Below are positions 25,796-33,687 of a stretch of 64,000 nucleotides of DNA, one piece after another. The notes under the pieces are model-generated. The model was not told where the DNA came from, did no database searches, and worked only from the letters and a program-made list of their open reading frames with translations. The DNA lies in NCBI RefSeq assembly GCF_004310285.1, contig NZ_SISF01000029.1, positions 225,412 to 289,411 on the forward strand. The letters are read 5' to 3'. Every line of letters starts with the position of its first letter. Position 1 is the first letter of the stretch. The translations under genes were made by a program, and so were the position numbers. Source of the stretch: Agrobacterium cavarae. Lineage in GTDB: Bacteria > Pseudomonadota > Alphaproteobacteria > Rhizobiales > Rhizobiaceae.

Positions 25796-26921
25796 TGGCA
25801 GGCTTTCCGCTGAGGTCCCGGTCGAACAGGGTGGACCATGTGAAATGCTTGCGTTCCGGTGTCACGCGCGCCACGGGAAGGCGCGGTAGTACCAGTTCGC
25901 CGAAGCGATAGGCCTCTTCAAGCAGGGGCATGCCCGATAGAATGAAGGTATCGACGCCGACTTTCTGGTAGGCTTCGAGCGTGCGGATCACTGTGTCGGG
26001 AGAACCGACAATGGCCGTGCCTGGACCGGGACGAACGAGTCCCACACCTGCCCACAGGTTGGGGGCAATCTCCAGATCGCGCAGATTGGCAGGCTTGATG
26101 CCGCCATGCATGGCGCTCATACGCTGCTGGCCGACCGAGTCCGTGTTGGAGACGAAACGTTGGTTTGCCGCGATCGCCGCGTCGTCCATCTCATCGTAGA
26201 GGTCGGCCGCGGCCTCCCAGGCCTTTTCATCGGTTTTGCGGACGATGACGTAGAGGCGGATCCCGTAGTTGAGCTCTCGTCCGTACTCGGCAGCCTTTGC
26301 CTTGACCCGTTGAACCTTCTCCCCCATCTGCTCGGGTGTCTCGCCCCAGGAAAGATAGGTTTCGACGTGCTTGGCTGCGACGTCCATGGCGCTGTCCGAA
26401 GACCCGCCAAACCAGAGCGGCGGCGGCTGGATGGAGGTGCCTGCTGGCAGTGCCAGCTTGGCCCCTTCCGTCTGGAAATACTTGCCTTTGTGAGTGACGC
26501 TCTCGCCCGCCATCAGCCGGTGCCAGATGGCAAGATACTCATCGGCCATCGCATAGCGCTCATCATGCGGCAGCATCATGCCATAGGCACCCAGCATCTT
26601 GGCATCGCCGGAGACGACATTGAGCATCAACCGGCCGTTCGAAAACTCCTGAAATGTCGCAGCCATCTTTGCAAGAAGGGTGGGCGCGATCAGGCCGGGA
26701 TGAAATGCGACGAGGAACTTCATTCGCTCTGTGTAGGGCAGGAGGGCACTGGCGAGCGGCCAAACGTCATGCGCACCCGTGGCAAATAGAGCACCGGTAA
26801 AGCCCAGATGGTCATAGGCCTGTGCGAGCTGCTTGTAATAGCCATAGTCGATAGTGCGGGAGCCTTCCGGCTTCCAGGGATAAGCGCCATCGGGCGCGCA
26901 CATGTACCAGAGCACGTTCAT
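25788..26921 (-). CDS. ssuD: FMNH2-dependent alkanesulfonate monooxygenase
   Basis: Bacterial-luciferase-type flavin monooxygenase (377 aa) that releases sulfite from alkanesulfonates. Recognised from the N terminus, MNVLWYMCAPDGAYPWKPEG, the strand GFTGALFATGAHDVWPLA, the flavin region GRLMLNVVSGDAK and the C-terminal SGMPLLEEAYRFGELVLP. No flavin reductase gene (SsuE) is in the window, so reduced flavin must come from elsewhere. It lies between the leaderless binding-protein homologue, one base downstream of that gene, and the permease. Confidence 0.92.
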   Translation of the reverse strand: MNVLWYMCAPDGAYPWKPEGSRTIDYGYYKQLAQAYDHLGFTGALFATGAHDVWPLASALLPYTERMKFLVAFHPGLIAPTLLAKMAATFQEFSNGRLMLNVVSGDAKMLGAYGMMLPHDERYAMADEYLAIWHRLMAGESVTHKGKYFQTEGAKLALPAGTSIQPPPLWFGGSSDSAMDVAAKHVETYLSWGETPEQMGEKVQRVKAKAAEYGRELNYGIRLYVIVRKTDEKAWEAAADLYDEMDDAAIAANQRFVSNTDSVGQQRMSAMHGGIKPANLRDLEIAPNLWAGVGLVRPGPGTAIVGSPDTVIRTLEAYQKVGVDTFILSGMPLLEEAYRFGELVLPRLPVARVTPERKHFTWSTLFDRDLSGKPANV

Positions 26922-26922
26922 G

Positions 26923-27771
26923 TCAGAGATCTCCCTTATTCACCGGATAGATAGTCAGTTTCGTATCAAGGTCGCCGTGGTGAAAGAGTGTGTCGGCCTC
27001 TTCCTGCTGTTCGCGCAGCAGCGCCTGGTCGGCTCCATCCACCTGCCAGTTCCGCTCGGAAACCACGCGGGTCCATGCGCGCCGTTCAGCCTCTTCGCCA
27101 GAGGCGGACAGAAGCTCGGCGGCCTTTTCCGGATCGTTGGCGATCTCTCTGCCGAGACGTTTCAACTCGCCAGTGAAGTCCTCTAGGGTTGTCTCGGTCA
27201 GTCCGCGATTTTGGATCGTCCAGAAGGTTGAGCGATTGGGGATAAGGGTCCCGCATCGCGCAAGAACGGTAAAGTCGCCGCTGACGAGAACCTGCTCCAG
27301 ATGCGGGGTCATCGCAACCCAAGCCGCGACGGCGTTATCGCGCAACGCCGCAAGAGATTCACCGGGCGACATATCCTGGCGAATGGTGTCCGTCAGGCGC
27401 AGTCCGATCTCTTCGAGTTGCTTAGCCAGAAGATAGCTCAAGAAGGAGCCATCGACGAGGGCGATCGGCTTGCCTTTCAAATCCGCGACCGCATTGATGT
27501 CGCTGGTTTTCGAGATGAGGATCGCACCATTCGTCGGCCGTGGCGCAGATGCAGCCGCATAGACGACAGGAAGCCCGGATGCTTTTGCGAGGATCGGCGG
27601 CGTCGACCCGGTACCGCTGATGTCGAACTCACCCCTTGCCAGCCGCGCGCCGGTCTCTCGGCCTTCAGCATAGGCGACGAACTCCGGTTTCATGGTTGAA
27701 AATGCGCCCGGCCAGCGAGAGGCCAAGGTGAGATGGAGGTTATTCGGATGATGACCGATCCTGAAAACCAA
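26923..27771 (-). CDS. Solute-binding-protein homologue without signal peptide
   Basis: A 282-residue protein related to nitrate/sulfonate/taurine binding proteins: starts directly with VFRIGHHPNNLHLTLASRWP, then LARGEFDISGTGSTPPILAK and LKGKPIALVDGSFLSYLLAK. There is no signal peptide or lipobox, and no in-frame upstream extension. TTG 27771 is supported by AAGGGG at the right spacing. As first gene of the ssu operon it is expressed together with a genuine exported SsuA. The family is known as leaderless in some genomes, so a cytosolic ligand-binding role (sensing or delivery to SsuD) is possible. Loss of an export signal by mutation is the alternative. Confidence 0.78.
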   Translation of the reverse strand: MVFRIGHHPNNLHLTLASRWPGAFSTMKPEFVAYAEGRETGARLARGEFDISGTGSTPPILAKASGLPVVYAAASAPRPTNGAILISKTSDINAVADLKGKPIALVDGSFLSYLLAKQLEEIGLRLTDTIRQDMSPGESLAALRDNAVAAWVAMTPHLEQVLVSGDFTVLARCGTLIPNRSTFWTIQNRGLTETTLEDFTGELKRLGREIANDPEKAAELLSASGEEAERRAWTRVVSERNWQVDGADQALLREQQEEADTLFHHGDLDTKLTIYPVNKGDL

Positions 27772-27796
27772 AATGCGTCCCCTTATTGATCTTCTT

Positions 27797-27812
27797 TATA
27801 CAAATTTATATA
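27797..27812. promoter_or_regulatory. AT-rich inverted repeat in the ssu divergent promoter region
   Basis: TATACAAATTTATATA is symmetric except for one mismatched base pair and lies 26 bases before the TTG at 27771, on the divergent side facing the ArsR-type gene. ArsR-family operators are often AT-rich inverted repeats of this kind, so it may be the binding site and also contain the -10 region. AT-rich chance symmetry is possible. Confidence 0.4.
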
Positions 27813-27903
27813 ATGATAGAGTGAAGGGCGCGAGGAATTCAACCCTCTTCCCAGAGGGGCGAACGGAAAAATTTTTCTAAGATTGGGAGCGAGGAGAGTG
27901 AGC

Positions 27904-28296
27904 ATGCAAGCGTCAGGTAACGGGAATGAACGTAGACCGCACCCACCGAAGGTGAAATGCCGCGCGATCGGTGCGGCATCCGATTTTTTGAAAGCCATGT
28001 CCAACCCGGTACGCCTGTCCATCCTATGTGTCTTGATGGAAGGCGCGCGCACCGTTGGTGAACTGGAAGAGATTCTTGACGTGCATCAACCGACCCTGTC
28101 GCAGCAGATTGGCGAGTTGAGGGACGCTGGTATTATCGTGGGAGCGAGACAGGCGAAAGCGGTTCTCTACCGTCTTTCAGATCCGCGCGCTGGGCAAATC
28201 ATCGGTCACCTGCGGCTGCTCTTTCCAGATGCCGATGCATCGAAGATCTGGAAGGGAACACAGTTCACCTCATCAACCGTAGCGCCCATGAGTTGA
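27904..28296 (+). CDS. ArsR-type winged-helix regulator
   Basis: Small regulator (130 aa) with the ArsR core FLKAMSNPVRLSILCVLMEG, recognition helix region LDVHQPTLSQQIGELRDAGI and wing KAVLYRLSDPRA. It lacks the metal-binding ELCVCDL motif of ArsR; a lone Cys precedes the core (KVKC). ATG 27904 with GAGGAG upstream is chosen over a TTG at 27883. It is divergent from the sulfonate operon, so it is likely the local regulator, an unusual choice since enteric ssu genes use LysR types (Cbl, CysB). Similar ArsR-type sulfur regulators (BigR/YgaV-like) sense persulfide through cysteines; the second cysteine here is in LSILCVL. Confidence 0.85.
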   Translation: MQASGNGNERRPHPPKVKCRAIGAASDFLKAMSNPVRLSILCVLMEGARTVGELEEILDVHQPTLSQQIGELRDAGIIVGARQAKAVLYRLSDPRAGQIIGHLRLLFPDADASKIWKGTQFTSSTVAPMS

Positions 28297-28408
28297 CAGG
28301 CTTTCATCGCGCTGGCAAGCACGACATTGAATGAGCCGACTGTCTTCGTTGCCCGCTTGTTCCACGAGGGAGCCCTCACGAAAAGGCTGTCCGAACGCGG
28401 GCCGGAGA

Positions 28409-29728
28409 TCAGGCAAAAAAGCGATTGGCTGGTCGTGGCAAGCCAAGGTGCTCGCGCAAGGTCGTGCCTTCGTAGTCGGTACGGAACAGACCGCGCCGTT
28501 GCAATTCCGGCACCAACTTCTCCGTCACATCCTGCAAGCCTTGCGGCAGAAAAGGGAAGACGCAGGTAAAACCGTCCGCCGCCTCTTCAGCAAGCCATGT
28601 TTCCATCTCGTCGGCAATCGTCTTCGGTGTGCCGATGAAGGCCAGTCCCGCATAGCCGCCGTAGCGTTGTGCCAGTTGCCGCACTGTCAGTTTTTCCTGC
28701 TCGGCAAGCCGCAGCACCTGCGCACGTCCGCTCTTACTGGCATTGGTTTCAGGGATTTCAGGCAGAGGGGCGTCGGGATCGAAGCCGGAAGCATCGTGGC
28801 CAAGCGCGATGGAGAGGGAGGCGATCGCGCTTTCGTAATGCACAAGGCTATCGAGCCTGGCACGTTTAGCTTTTGCGTCTTCCACGCTGTCGCCGATCAC
28901 GATCATTGCGGCGGGAAGAATTTTCAAATGCGCGGGGTCGCGACCAACGGTCGGCATGCGGCCCTTGATGTCGGCATAGAGCGCCTTGGCGGTCTCAAAA
29001 TCACGGGGTGCTGCGAAGACGACTTCGGCCGTTTCCGCCGCTAGTTGCTTGCCGGGTTCCGACTGGCCCGCCTGGACGATGACCGGCCAACCCTGGACCG
29101 GTCGGGCAATGTTGAGCGGGCCGCGCACGCTGAATTCTTCTCCTTCGTGATCCAGCACATGCATCTTGTCCGGATCGAAGAAGATGCCGCTTTCCTGATC
29201 GCGGATCATCGCGTCGTCGGCAAAACTGTCCCACAGTCCTGTGACAACATCGAAAAATTCGCGGGCACGCTTGTATCGTTCGCCATGCTCCACATGATCG
29301 GAGAGGCCAAAATTGCGAGCGGCGTCGGGGTTGGAGGTCGTGACAATGTTCCATGCGGCGCGTCCGCCACTGATATGGTCCAGAGAGGCGAACCGGCGGG
29401 CAACATGGTAAGGCTCGTCGAAGGTCGTCGAGGCGGTTGCCGCAAGACCGATCCTGTCCGTCACGGCTGCCAATGCAGATAAGAGGGTGAACGGCTCGAA
29501 AGACGTTACCGTGTGGCTACGCCTCAAGGCTTCCACAGGCATGTTGAGCACTGCCAGATGATCCGCCATGAAGAAGGCATCGAACTTCGCTCCCTCCAAT
29601 GCCTGCGCGAAGGACTTCAGATGGCTGAAGTTAAAGTTGGCATCCGCCCAAGCCCCAGGATAGCGCCAGGCGCCGGTATGAAGGCTGACGGGACGCATGA
29701 AGGCGGTCAGGTGAAGCGATTTTTGCAT
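28409..29728 (-). CDS. FMN-dependent monooxygenase of the NtaA/SnaA/DszA family
   Basis: Luciferase-like flavin monooxygenase (439 aa). The N terminus contains LHTGAWRYPGAWADANFNF and FDAFFMADHLAVLN; the core has RIGLAATASTTFDEPYHVAR and GGRAAWNIVTTSNPDAA, and later WPVIVQAGQSEPGKQLAA, all typical of the nitrilotriacetate/dibenzothiophene-sulfone monooxygenase branch. In rhizobia and pseudomonads such genes often accompany sulfonate or sulfone uptake. Here it is convergent with the ArsR-type gene and beside ssu, so a role in sulfur scavenging is inferred. The substrate is not known. Confidence 0.85.
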   Translation of the reverse strand: MQKSLHLTAFMRPVSLHTGAWRYPGAWADANFNFSHLKSFAQALEGAKFDAFFMADHLAVLNMPVEALRRSHTVTSFEPFTLLSALAAVTDRIGLAATASTTFDEPYHVARRFASLDHISGGRAAWNIVTTSNPDAARNFGLSDHVEHGERYKRAREFFDVVTGLWDSFADDAMIRDQESGIFFDPDKMHVLDHEGEEFSVRGPLNIARPVQGWPVIVQAGQSEPGKQLAAETAEVVFAAPRDFETAKALYADIKGRMPTVGRDPAHLKILPAAMIVIGDSVEDAKAKRARLDSLVHYESAIASLSIALGHDASGFDPDAPLPEIPETNASKSGRAQVLRLAEQEKLTVRQLAQRYGGYAGLAFIGTPKTIADEMETWLAEEAADGFTCVFPFLPQGLQDVTEKLVPELQRRGLFRTDYEGTTLREHLGLPRPANRFFA

Positions 29729-30058
29729 GAAGTCGATCCCGTGGACTGAAGAGGAGACGCGTGGAGCGGGGCGAACTTTATATCGAGACGGGACCCTCTT
29801 TGCGCAAGGGTGAGTTCGCTGGCAGTTCGTTCAGTCGAAAAATCAAACTTGCCAGGCTGACTGCCGTCCCGCCCGAAGGCTTCATCAACGCGAACTCTGG
29901 TGTCGCGAATGCCAGCAACCTCCGCTCTAGAAACGGTATGAAAACGTGGTTTTACTCTGGCTGTAATTTATTTCTCCATCGCCCGATCAGTTTCGTCGCT
30001 GATGCATTTACATGCTGGCCGGAAATCACGGCAATACTTTCAGCGCGTGGGGGAATTT
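29729..30058. other. Intergenic region between divergent genes
   Basis: This 330-base gap separates the monooxygenase (minus) from the AI-2E-family transporter (plus) and should hold both promoters. Open frames are present but lack typical composition or a family, and the longest runs in another frame through the start of the transporter. I see no clear operator or hairpin. Confidence 0.5.
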
Positions 30059-32005
30059 GTGAGCGGTATCGAGAGAAACGCAATCGCAGGAGGGGCAATC
30101 TCGAGTGGATCGGGTGCTCTCAAGGTGCCAACCCTTTCTGGTCGGACAATCGTTGTGCTGATCGGCGTCGCGGTCATTCTGTATGTCGGGCAGGATGTGT
30201 TCATTCCCCTCGCGCTTGCCCTGCTGCTGACTTTCACGCTTGCTCCGATCGTTAGCTTTCTGCGCAAGCGTCGCGTCCCGAAGATCGCCGCCGTCCTCAT
30301 GGCGGTGGCAAGCGCCTTCCTGGTGATTGCGGCTTTCGGCTTCATCGTCGCGGGACAGGTGGCCAATCTGGCGGACAACGTTCCGACCTATCAGCGCAAT
30401 ATCGTCGCGAAGGTACAGGCACTGAGCCAGGCTGGGTCCGGCAGCGGCGTGCTCGAACATATCAGCAAAGTCGTTGAACGCATCGGCTTGGAAATGCAGG
30501 ACAATGCCGAGGAGAGCAAGGAGGGCGCCGCGGTACAAACGTCCAAACGCGAACCGATGCCCGTTGAAATCATTACGCGCTCCAATCCGGTGCAAACGCT
30601 CGGCAACTTTATCCTGCCGCTGATCAGCCCGTTTGCGACAGCTGGTCTGGTCATCGTCCTCGTCATCTTCATGCTGCTGGAGCGTGAGGAGTTGCGCGAT
30701 CGGTTCATCCGTCTCGTCGGGCTCGGCGATCTGCACCGGACAACGGCAGCGCTGCAGGACGCGGGAAAGCGGGTTGGCAAATACCTCCTGATGCAGCTTG
30801 TCGTAAACGCGCTTTATGCCCTTCCCATCGCGATCGGACTGTGGGTGCTTGGCATTCCCAACGCTATTCTCTGGGGACTGCTAACGCTCGTGCTGCGGTT
30901 CGTCCCCTATATCGGGCCGGTGATCGGCATGATCCTCCCGTTGTTCCTGGCGCTGGCGATTGCGCCCGGATGGTCTCTCGTCGCATGGGTGGCAGCACTC
31001 TTCATCATAACGGAACTCGTCAGCAACAACGTCGTCGAGCCTTGGCTTTATGGTAGCCATACCGGTCTGTCCCCACTCGCGATCATCGTTTCAGCGATCT
31101 TTTGGTCATGGCTCTGGGGACCCGTCGGGTTGATGTTATCCACTCCTCTTACCGTCTGCCTCGTCGTGCTCGGGCGCCATGTCCCACAGTTCAGCTTCCT
31201 CGACGTTCTTCTGGGGAACGAGCCCGTCCTGCAGCCACAGGAGAAGCTCTATCAGAGACTTCTTGCGGGAGACCCAAACGAGGCGACCGATAACGCCGAA
31301 GATTTTCTAGAAGACGAGTACCTCCTCGATTACTACGAGCAAGTCGGATTTCCGGCTCTGAAACTCGGTGAGTTGGATCGCCAGCGGGGTGTGATGACGG
31401 AAGCGCAGATTGCCCTATTTGCGTCCACAACCCAGACACTGATCGGCAATCTGGCAGAGATCGCCATCGAGGAAGAGGCCGAACGCGATGTGTCAGTGCC
31501 AGACGAGGCTGCGCAGGTCGAGGCAACTGAGAATCCCGCAACGACGGAAACCAAGAGGAAATCGGTCCTCTGCATTGGCGGCAGGGGCGCGATGGACGAC
31601 GCTGCCGCTTCGATGATTGCGCAAGCTCTTGCTATCCAGGGGGCGACGGTTTCCCAGGCCGAGCATTCCATGGTTAGCGGTACGACCATAAACCTGCTTC
31701 CCCTCTCAGGGATCGACACCGTCGTCATCGCATTTCTGAACGCAGGGTCGAGGGCTCATGCCCGCCAAGCTGTACGCCGCCTCAAGCGTCAAAAGCCATC
31801 TTTGCGGGTAGGGATCGTCATGCCAGCGACCGATGGTGACAGAGAAAGTCCGCTAGCGGCAGAGGACATCGACGCCGACTTCGTTGCGACCGGCATCACT
31901 CACGCTGTCCGGGGCGCTCTTTCGGACGGAGATGCTGTTGCGATACGCGTCACGAAACGCGTGGGGCGGGCGCGCGAAAGGAAAGTCAATCCGCTCGTCG
32001 CGTGA
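30059..32005 (+). CDS. AI-2E-family (PerM-like) transporter with long cytosolic C terminus
   Basis: Integral membrane protein of about 648 residues. Residues 20-375 form the PerM/AI-2E exporter-like region: paired helices near the N terminus (VVLIGVAVILYVGQDVFIPL), a soluble segment, then the conserved VLRFVPYIGPVIGMILPLF and SNNVVEPWLYGSHTGLSPLA. Family members are usually about 350 residues. Here about 270 more follow, with an acidic helical linker and, from about residue 498, a Rossmann-like domain starting KRKSVLCIGGRGAMDDAAAS, reminiscent of receiver or B12-binding folds but without a phospho-aspartate or DxHxxG motif that I can see. GTG 30059 is chosen for its GGGGGA; ATG 30002 is also in frame. 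Substrate unknown. Confidence 0.82.
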   Translation: MSGIERNAIAGGAISSGSGALKVPTLSGRTIVVLIGVAVILYVGQDVFIPLALALLLTFTLAPIVSFLRKRRVPKIAAVLMAVASAFLVIAAFGFIVAGQVANLADNVPTYQRNIVAKVQALSQAGSGSGVLEHISKVVERIGLEMQDNAEESKEGAAVQTSKREPMPVEIITRSNPVQTLGNFILPLISPFATAGLVIVLVIFMLLEREELRDRFIRLVGLGDLHRTTAALQDAGKRVGKYLLMQLVVNALYALPIAIGLWVLGIPNAILWGLLTLVLRFVPYIGPVIGMILPLFLALAIAPGWSLVAWVAALFIITELVSNNVVEPWLYGSHTGLSPLAIIVSAIFWSWLWGPVGLMLSTPLTVCLVVLGRHVPQFSFLDVLLGNEPVLQPQEKLYQRLLAGDPNEATDNAEDFLEDEYLLDYYEQVGFPALKLGELDRQRGVMTEAQIALFASTTQTLIGNLAEIAIEEEAERDVSVPDEAAQVEATENPATTETKRKSVLCIGGRGAMDDAAASMIAQALAIQGATVSQAEHSMVSGTTINLLPLSGIDTVVIAFLNAGSRAHARQAVRRLKRQKPSLRVGIVMPATDGDRESPLAAEDIDADFVATGITHAVRGALSDGDAVAIRVTKRVGRARERKVNPLVA

Positions 32006-32334
32006 GCAACGATGCACTCGGCTCGTTTTGATCCGCCTTGAACCGGTCTTCGTGGGCGGACCGCCGACCCTTATCATATTTTGGTGTTGCTGGTGACCCT
32101 TAGCACAGCGTTCGCGGTTCGTCGGAAGCGCGTCGCGATCTTTCATATCAGCTGTTTTCGATTCAGGCATTATTTTTTCGCATGTCGTTATCGCAAAGCC
32201 AGTGACCACTTTTGCGCGACCTGCTTCAAGCCTCACTGCCGCGCTGAATGCGTCGAATTCCCACGCTCCAAGGCTTTCGCAAAAGATTAAGCAATCTTGA
32301 GTAGGAATGGTGCAAGAGAAAATTATGGTGTTGA
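32006..32334. other. Intergenic gap before the diguanylate cyclase
   Basis: No gene can be supported in this 329-base stretch; a 69-codon open frame at 32081-32290 is cysteine- and phenylalanine-rich, unlike proteins of this genome, and has no clear ribosome binding site. The end of the gap presumably carries the promoter for the next gene. Confidence 0.5.
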
Positions 32335-33495
32335 ATGGCTACCGAACTAGATCTTCCGACTGTTCTTTTCCTCCAGAAGACGTCTTACATCGCGGGTGCC
32401 GTGACCTTAGGATACTTGCGACTAAGCTTTTCTGGGGAACGAGGCGTTGGACTGCTCGCTGCAAGCTTCCTAATCCTGGCGGCGGGCTCTACCCTGGCCG
32501 GATATGCTGAGCTCTATCCAGCTCTCTATGGCGTTCTTAGCCTCATAAACATAGCCTTTGGCGTTCTCGGATACTGCCTGCTGAGTGCGGCCTTTGTTCT
32601 CGTCAGCAAGCCGAAGCGGAAATTCCATCCCTGGCTTGTCTTCGTGCCTATGCTTGGCATTCTGTTTGCAGGTCTCGTCACGCAACTTCATTTGAATAAT
32701 ACCTACCGGGCCGTAACCTTTACGTCCTTGGGATTTCTGGCATTTGCTGCGACGGCAGTGGTCGTCATGCGCGACGCTCGTCGTGAACCGCTGCCTATCC
32801 GAAAGTTGGTTGCAGGGACGCTTGCGGCTACCAGTCTTCTCTCGTTAGCGATGGCCATCGAGTTCTGCTTCAACACATTCCCGATACTGGGAGTTGTCGA
32901 CGGATTTTCACTGATGATCATTTCCAAATTCGTCTTAGCAGTTTCGATCGTGATTTTTATTAGCGAGCGTCAGCAGACCGAGATCAGACAGTTGGCCAAT
33001 CGCGATCCACTGACCGGTCTCTACAACCGTCGTGCATTTGGCGAGATCGTGCCGAGCAGCCTTCAGGAAGGGGACGCCATCCTCTTTCTCGACATAGATC
33101 ACTTTAAGCAATTGAACGATCATTTTGGGCATGCTGCGGGTGATCAGGTTCTCGTCATGATGGCCCAAGCGATCCAGTCGACCACGCCGTCTTCAGCTTT
33201 GCTGGCACGCCAAGGCGGCGAAGAGTTTGTTGTTTTCCTTCCAGCAGAGGTTGGTGACGCCAAACTCCACGCAGAGCGAATTCGAAAGACGGTTGCGGAC
33301 TTGCATTTTCCAGCGATTGCCTCGGAAATTAAAGTGACCATCAGCGTCGGGATCGCTAGGGCATCTCGTCAACGGGCGGGGCTGTCAGAAGTTTGTCGTC
33401 AAGCCGACCGGGCTCTGTACCTAGCTAAAACTGGGGGACGAAATCGTGTGTGTGATGCTGATCACAATACCCTCCAGCAAGCAAGCTTCGGTTGA
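32335..33495 (+). CDS. Membrane-bound diguanylate cyclase (GGDEF)
   Basis: Cyclic-di-GMP synthase (386 aa). Residues 1-205 form a six- to seven-helix membrane sensor region of unknown ligand; the GGDEF domain starts at NRDPLTGLYNRRAFGEI and has the active site RQGGEEF at 294-298 with metal-binding FLDIDHFKQLNDHFGH. The four residues at the inhibitory-site position (five before GGEEF) are PSSA instead of RxxD, so product inhibition is probably absent. It is monocistronic, with a strong terminator after it. Start ATG 32335 has only a weak ribosome binding site. Confidence 0.9.
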   Translation: MATELDLPTVLFLQKTSYIAGAVTLGYLRLSFSGERGVGLLAASFLILAAGSTLAGYAELYPALYGVLSLINIAFGVLGYCLLSAAFVLVSKPKRKFHPWLVFVPMLGILFAGLVTQLHLNNTYRAVTFTSLGFLAFAATAVVVMRDARREPLPIRKLVAGTLAATSLLSLAMAIEFCFNTFPILGVVDGFSLMIISKFVLAVSIVIFISERQQTEIRQLANRDPLTGLYNRRAFGEIVPSSLQEGDAILFLDIDHFKQLNDHFGHAAGDQVLVMMAQAIQSTTPSSALLARQGGEEFVVFLPAEVGDAKLHAERIRKTVADLHFPAIASEIKVTISVGIARASRQRAGLSEVCRQADRALYLAKTGGRNRVCDADHNTLQQASFG

Positions 33496-33519
33496 AGCCT
33501 CTTGTTCTCGAAACTCTTG

Positions 33520-33553
33520 GAGCGCCTTGCATCCTTTTGGACGCAAGGCGCTC
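33520..33553 (+). terminator. Rho-independent-like terminator of the diguanylate cyclase gene
   Basis: Perfect 11-bp stem GAGCGCCTTGC / GCAAGGCGCTC, the loop itself able to pair TCC with GGA, followed by TAACTCTTTC. It begins 25 bases after the stop codon. Confidence 0.8.
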
Positions 33554-33649
33554 TAACTCTTTCAACCTACGCATCGTTCTAATCCGAAGATCGAGTTCGG
33601 TTTTCGCGCCGATGCTATAGGATGCAATGCTCCGCTATCGCATACATCT

Positions 33650-33675
33650 GGGGCTCGCCGCTCCCGGCGGGCCCC
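33650..33675 (-). terminator. GC-rich stem-loop after batD
   Basis: Eleven-base stem GGGGCTCGCCG / CGGCGGGCCCC with one G-T pair and a four-base loop, 12 bases beyond the batD stop on the minus strand. There is no T-run, so it may act as a pause or 3'-end stabiliser of the bat transcript. Confidence 0.5.
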
Positions 33676-33687
33676 GGTCGTCATGCC

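Noticed and set aside
29761..30255. Plus-strand open frame of about 164 codons
   Set aside because: It overlaps the start of the AI-2E-family transporter in a different frame and shows no domain or typical composition.
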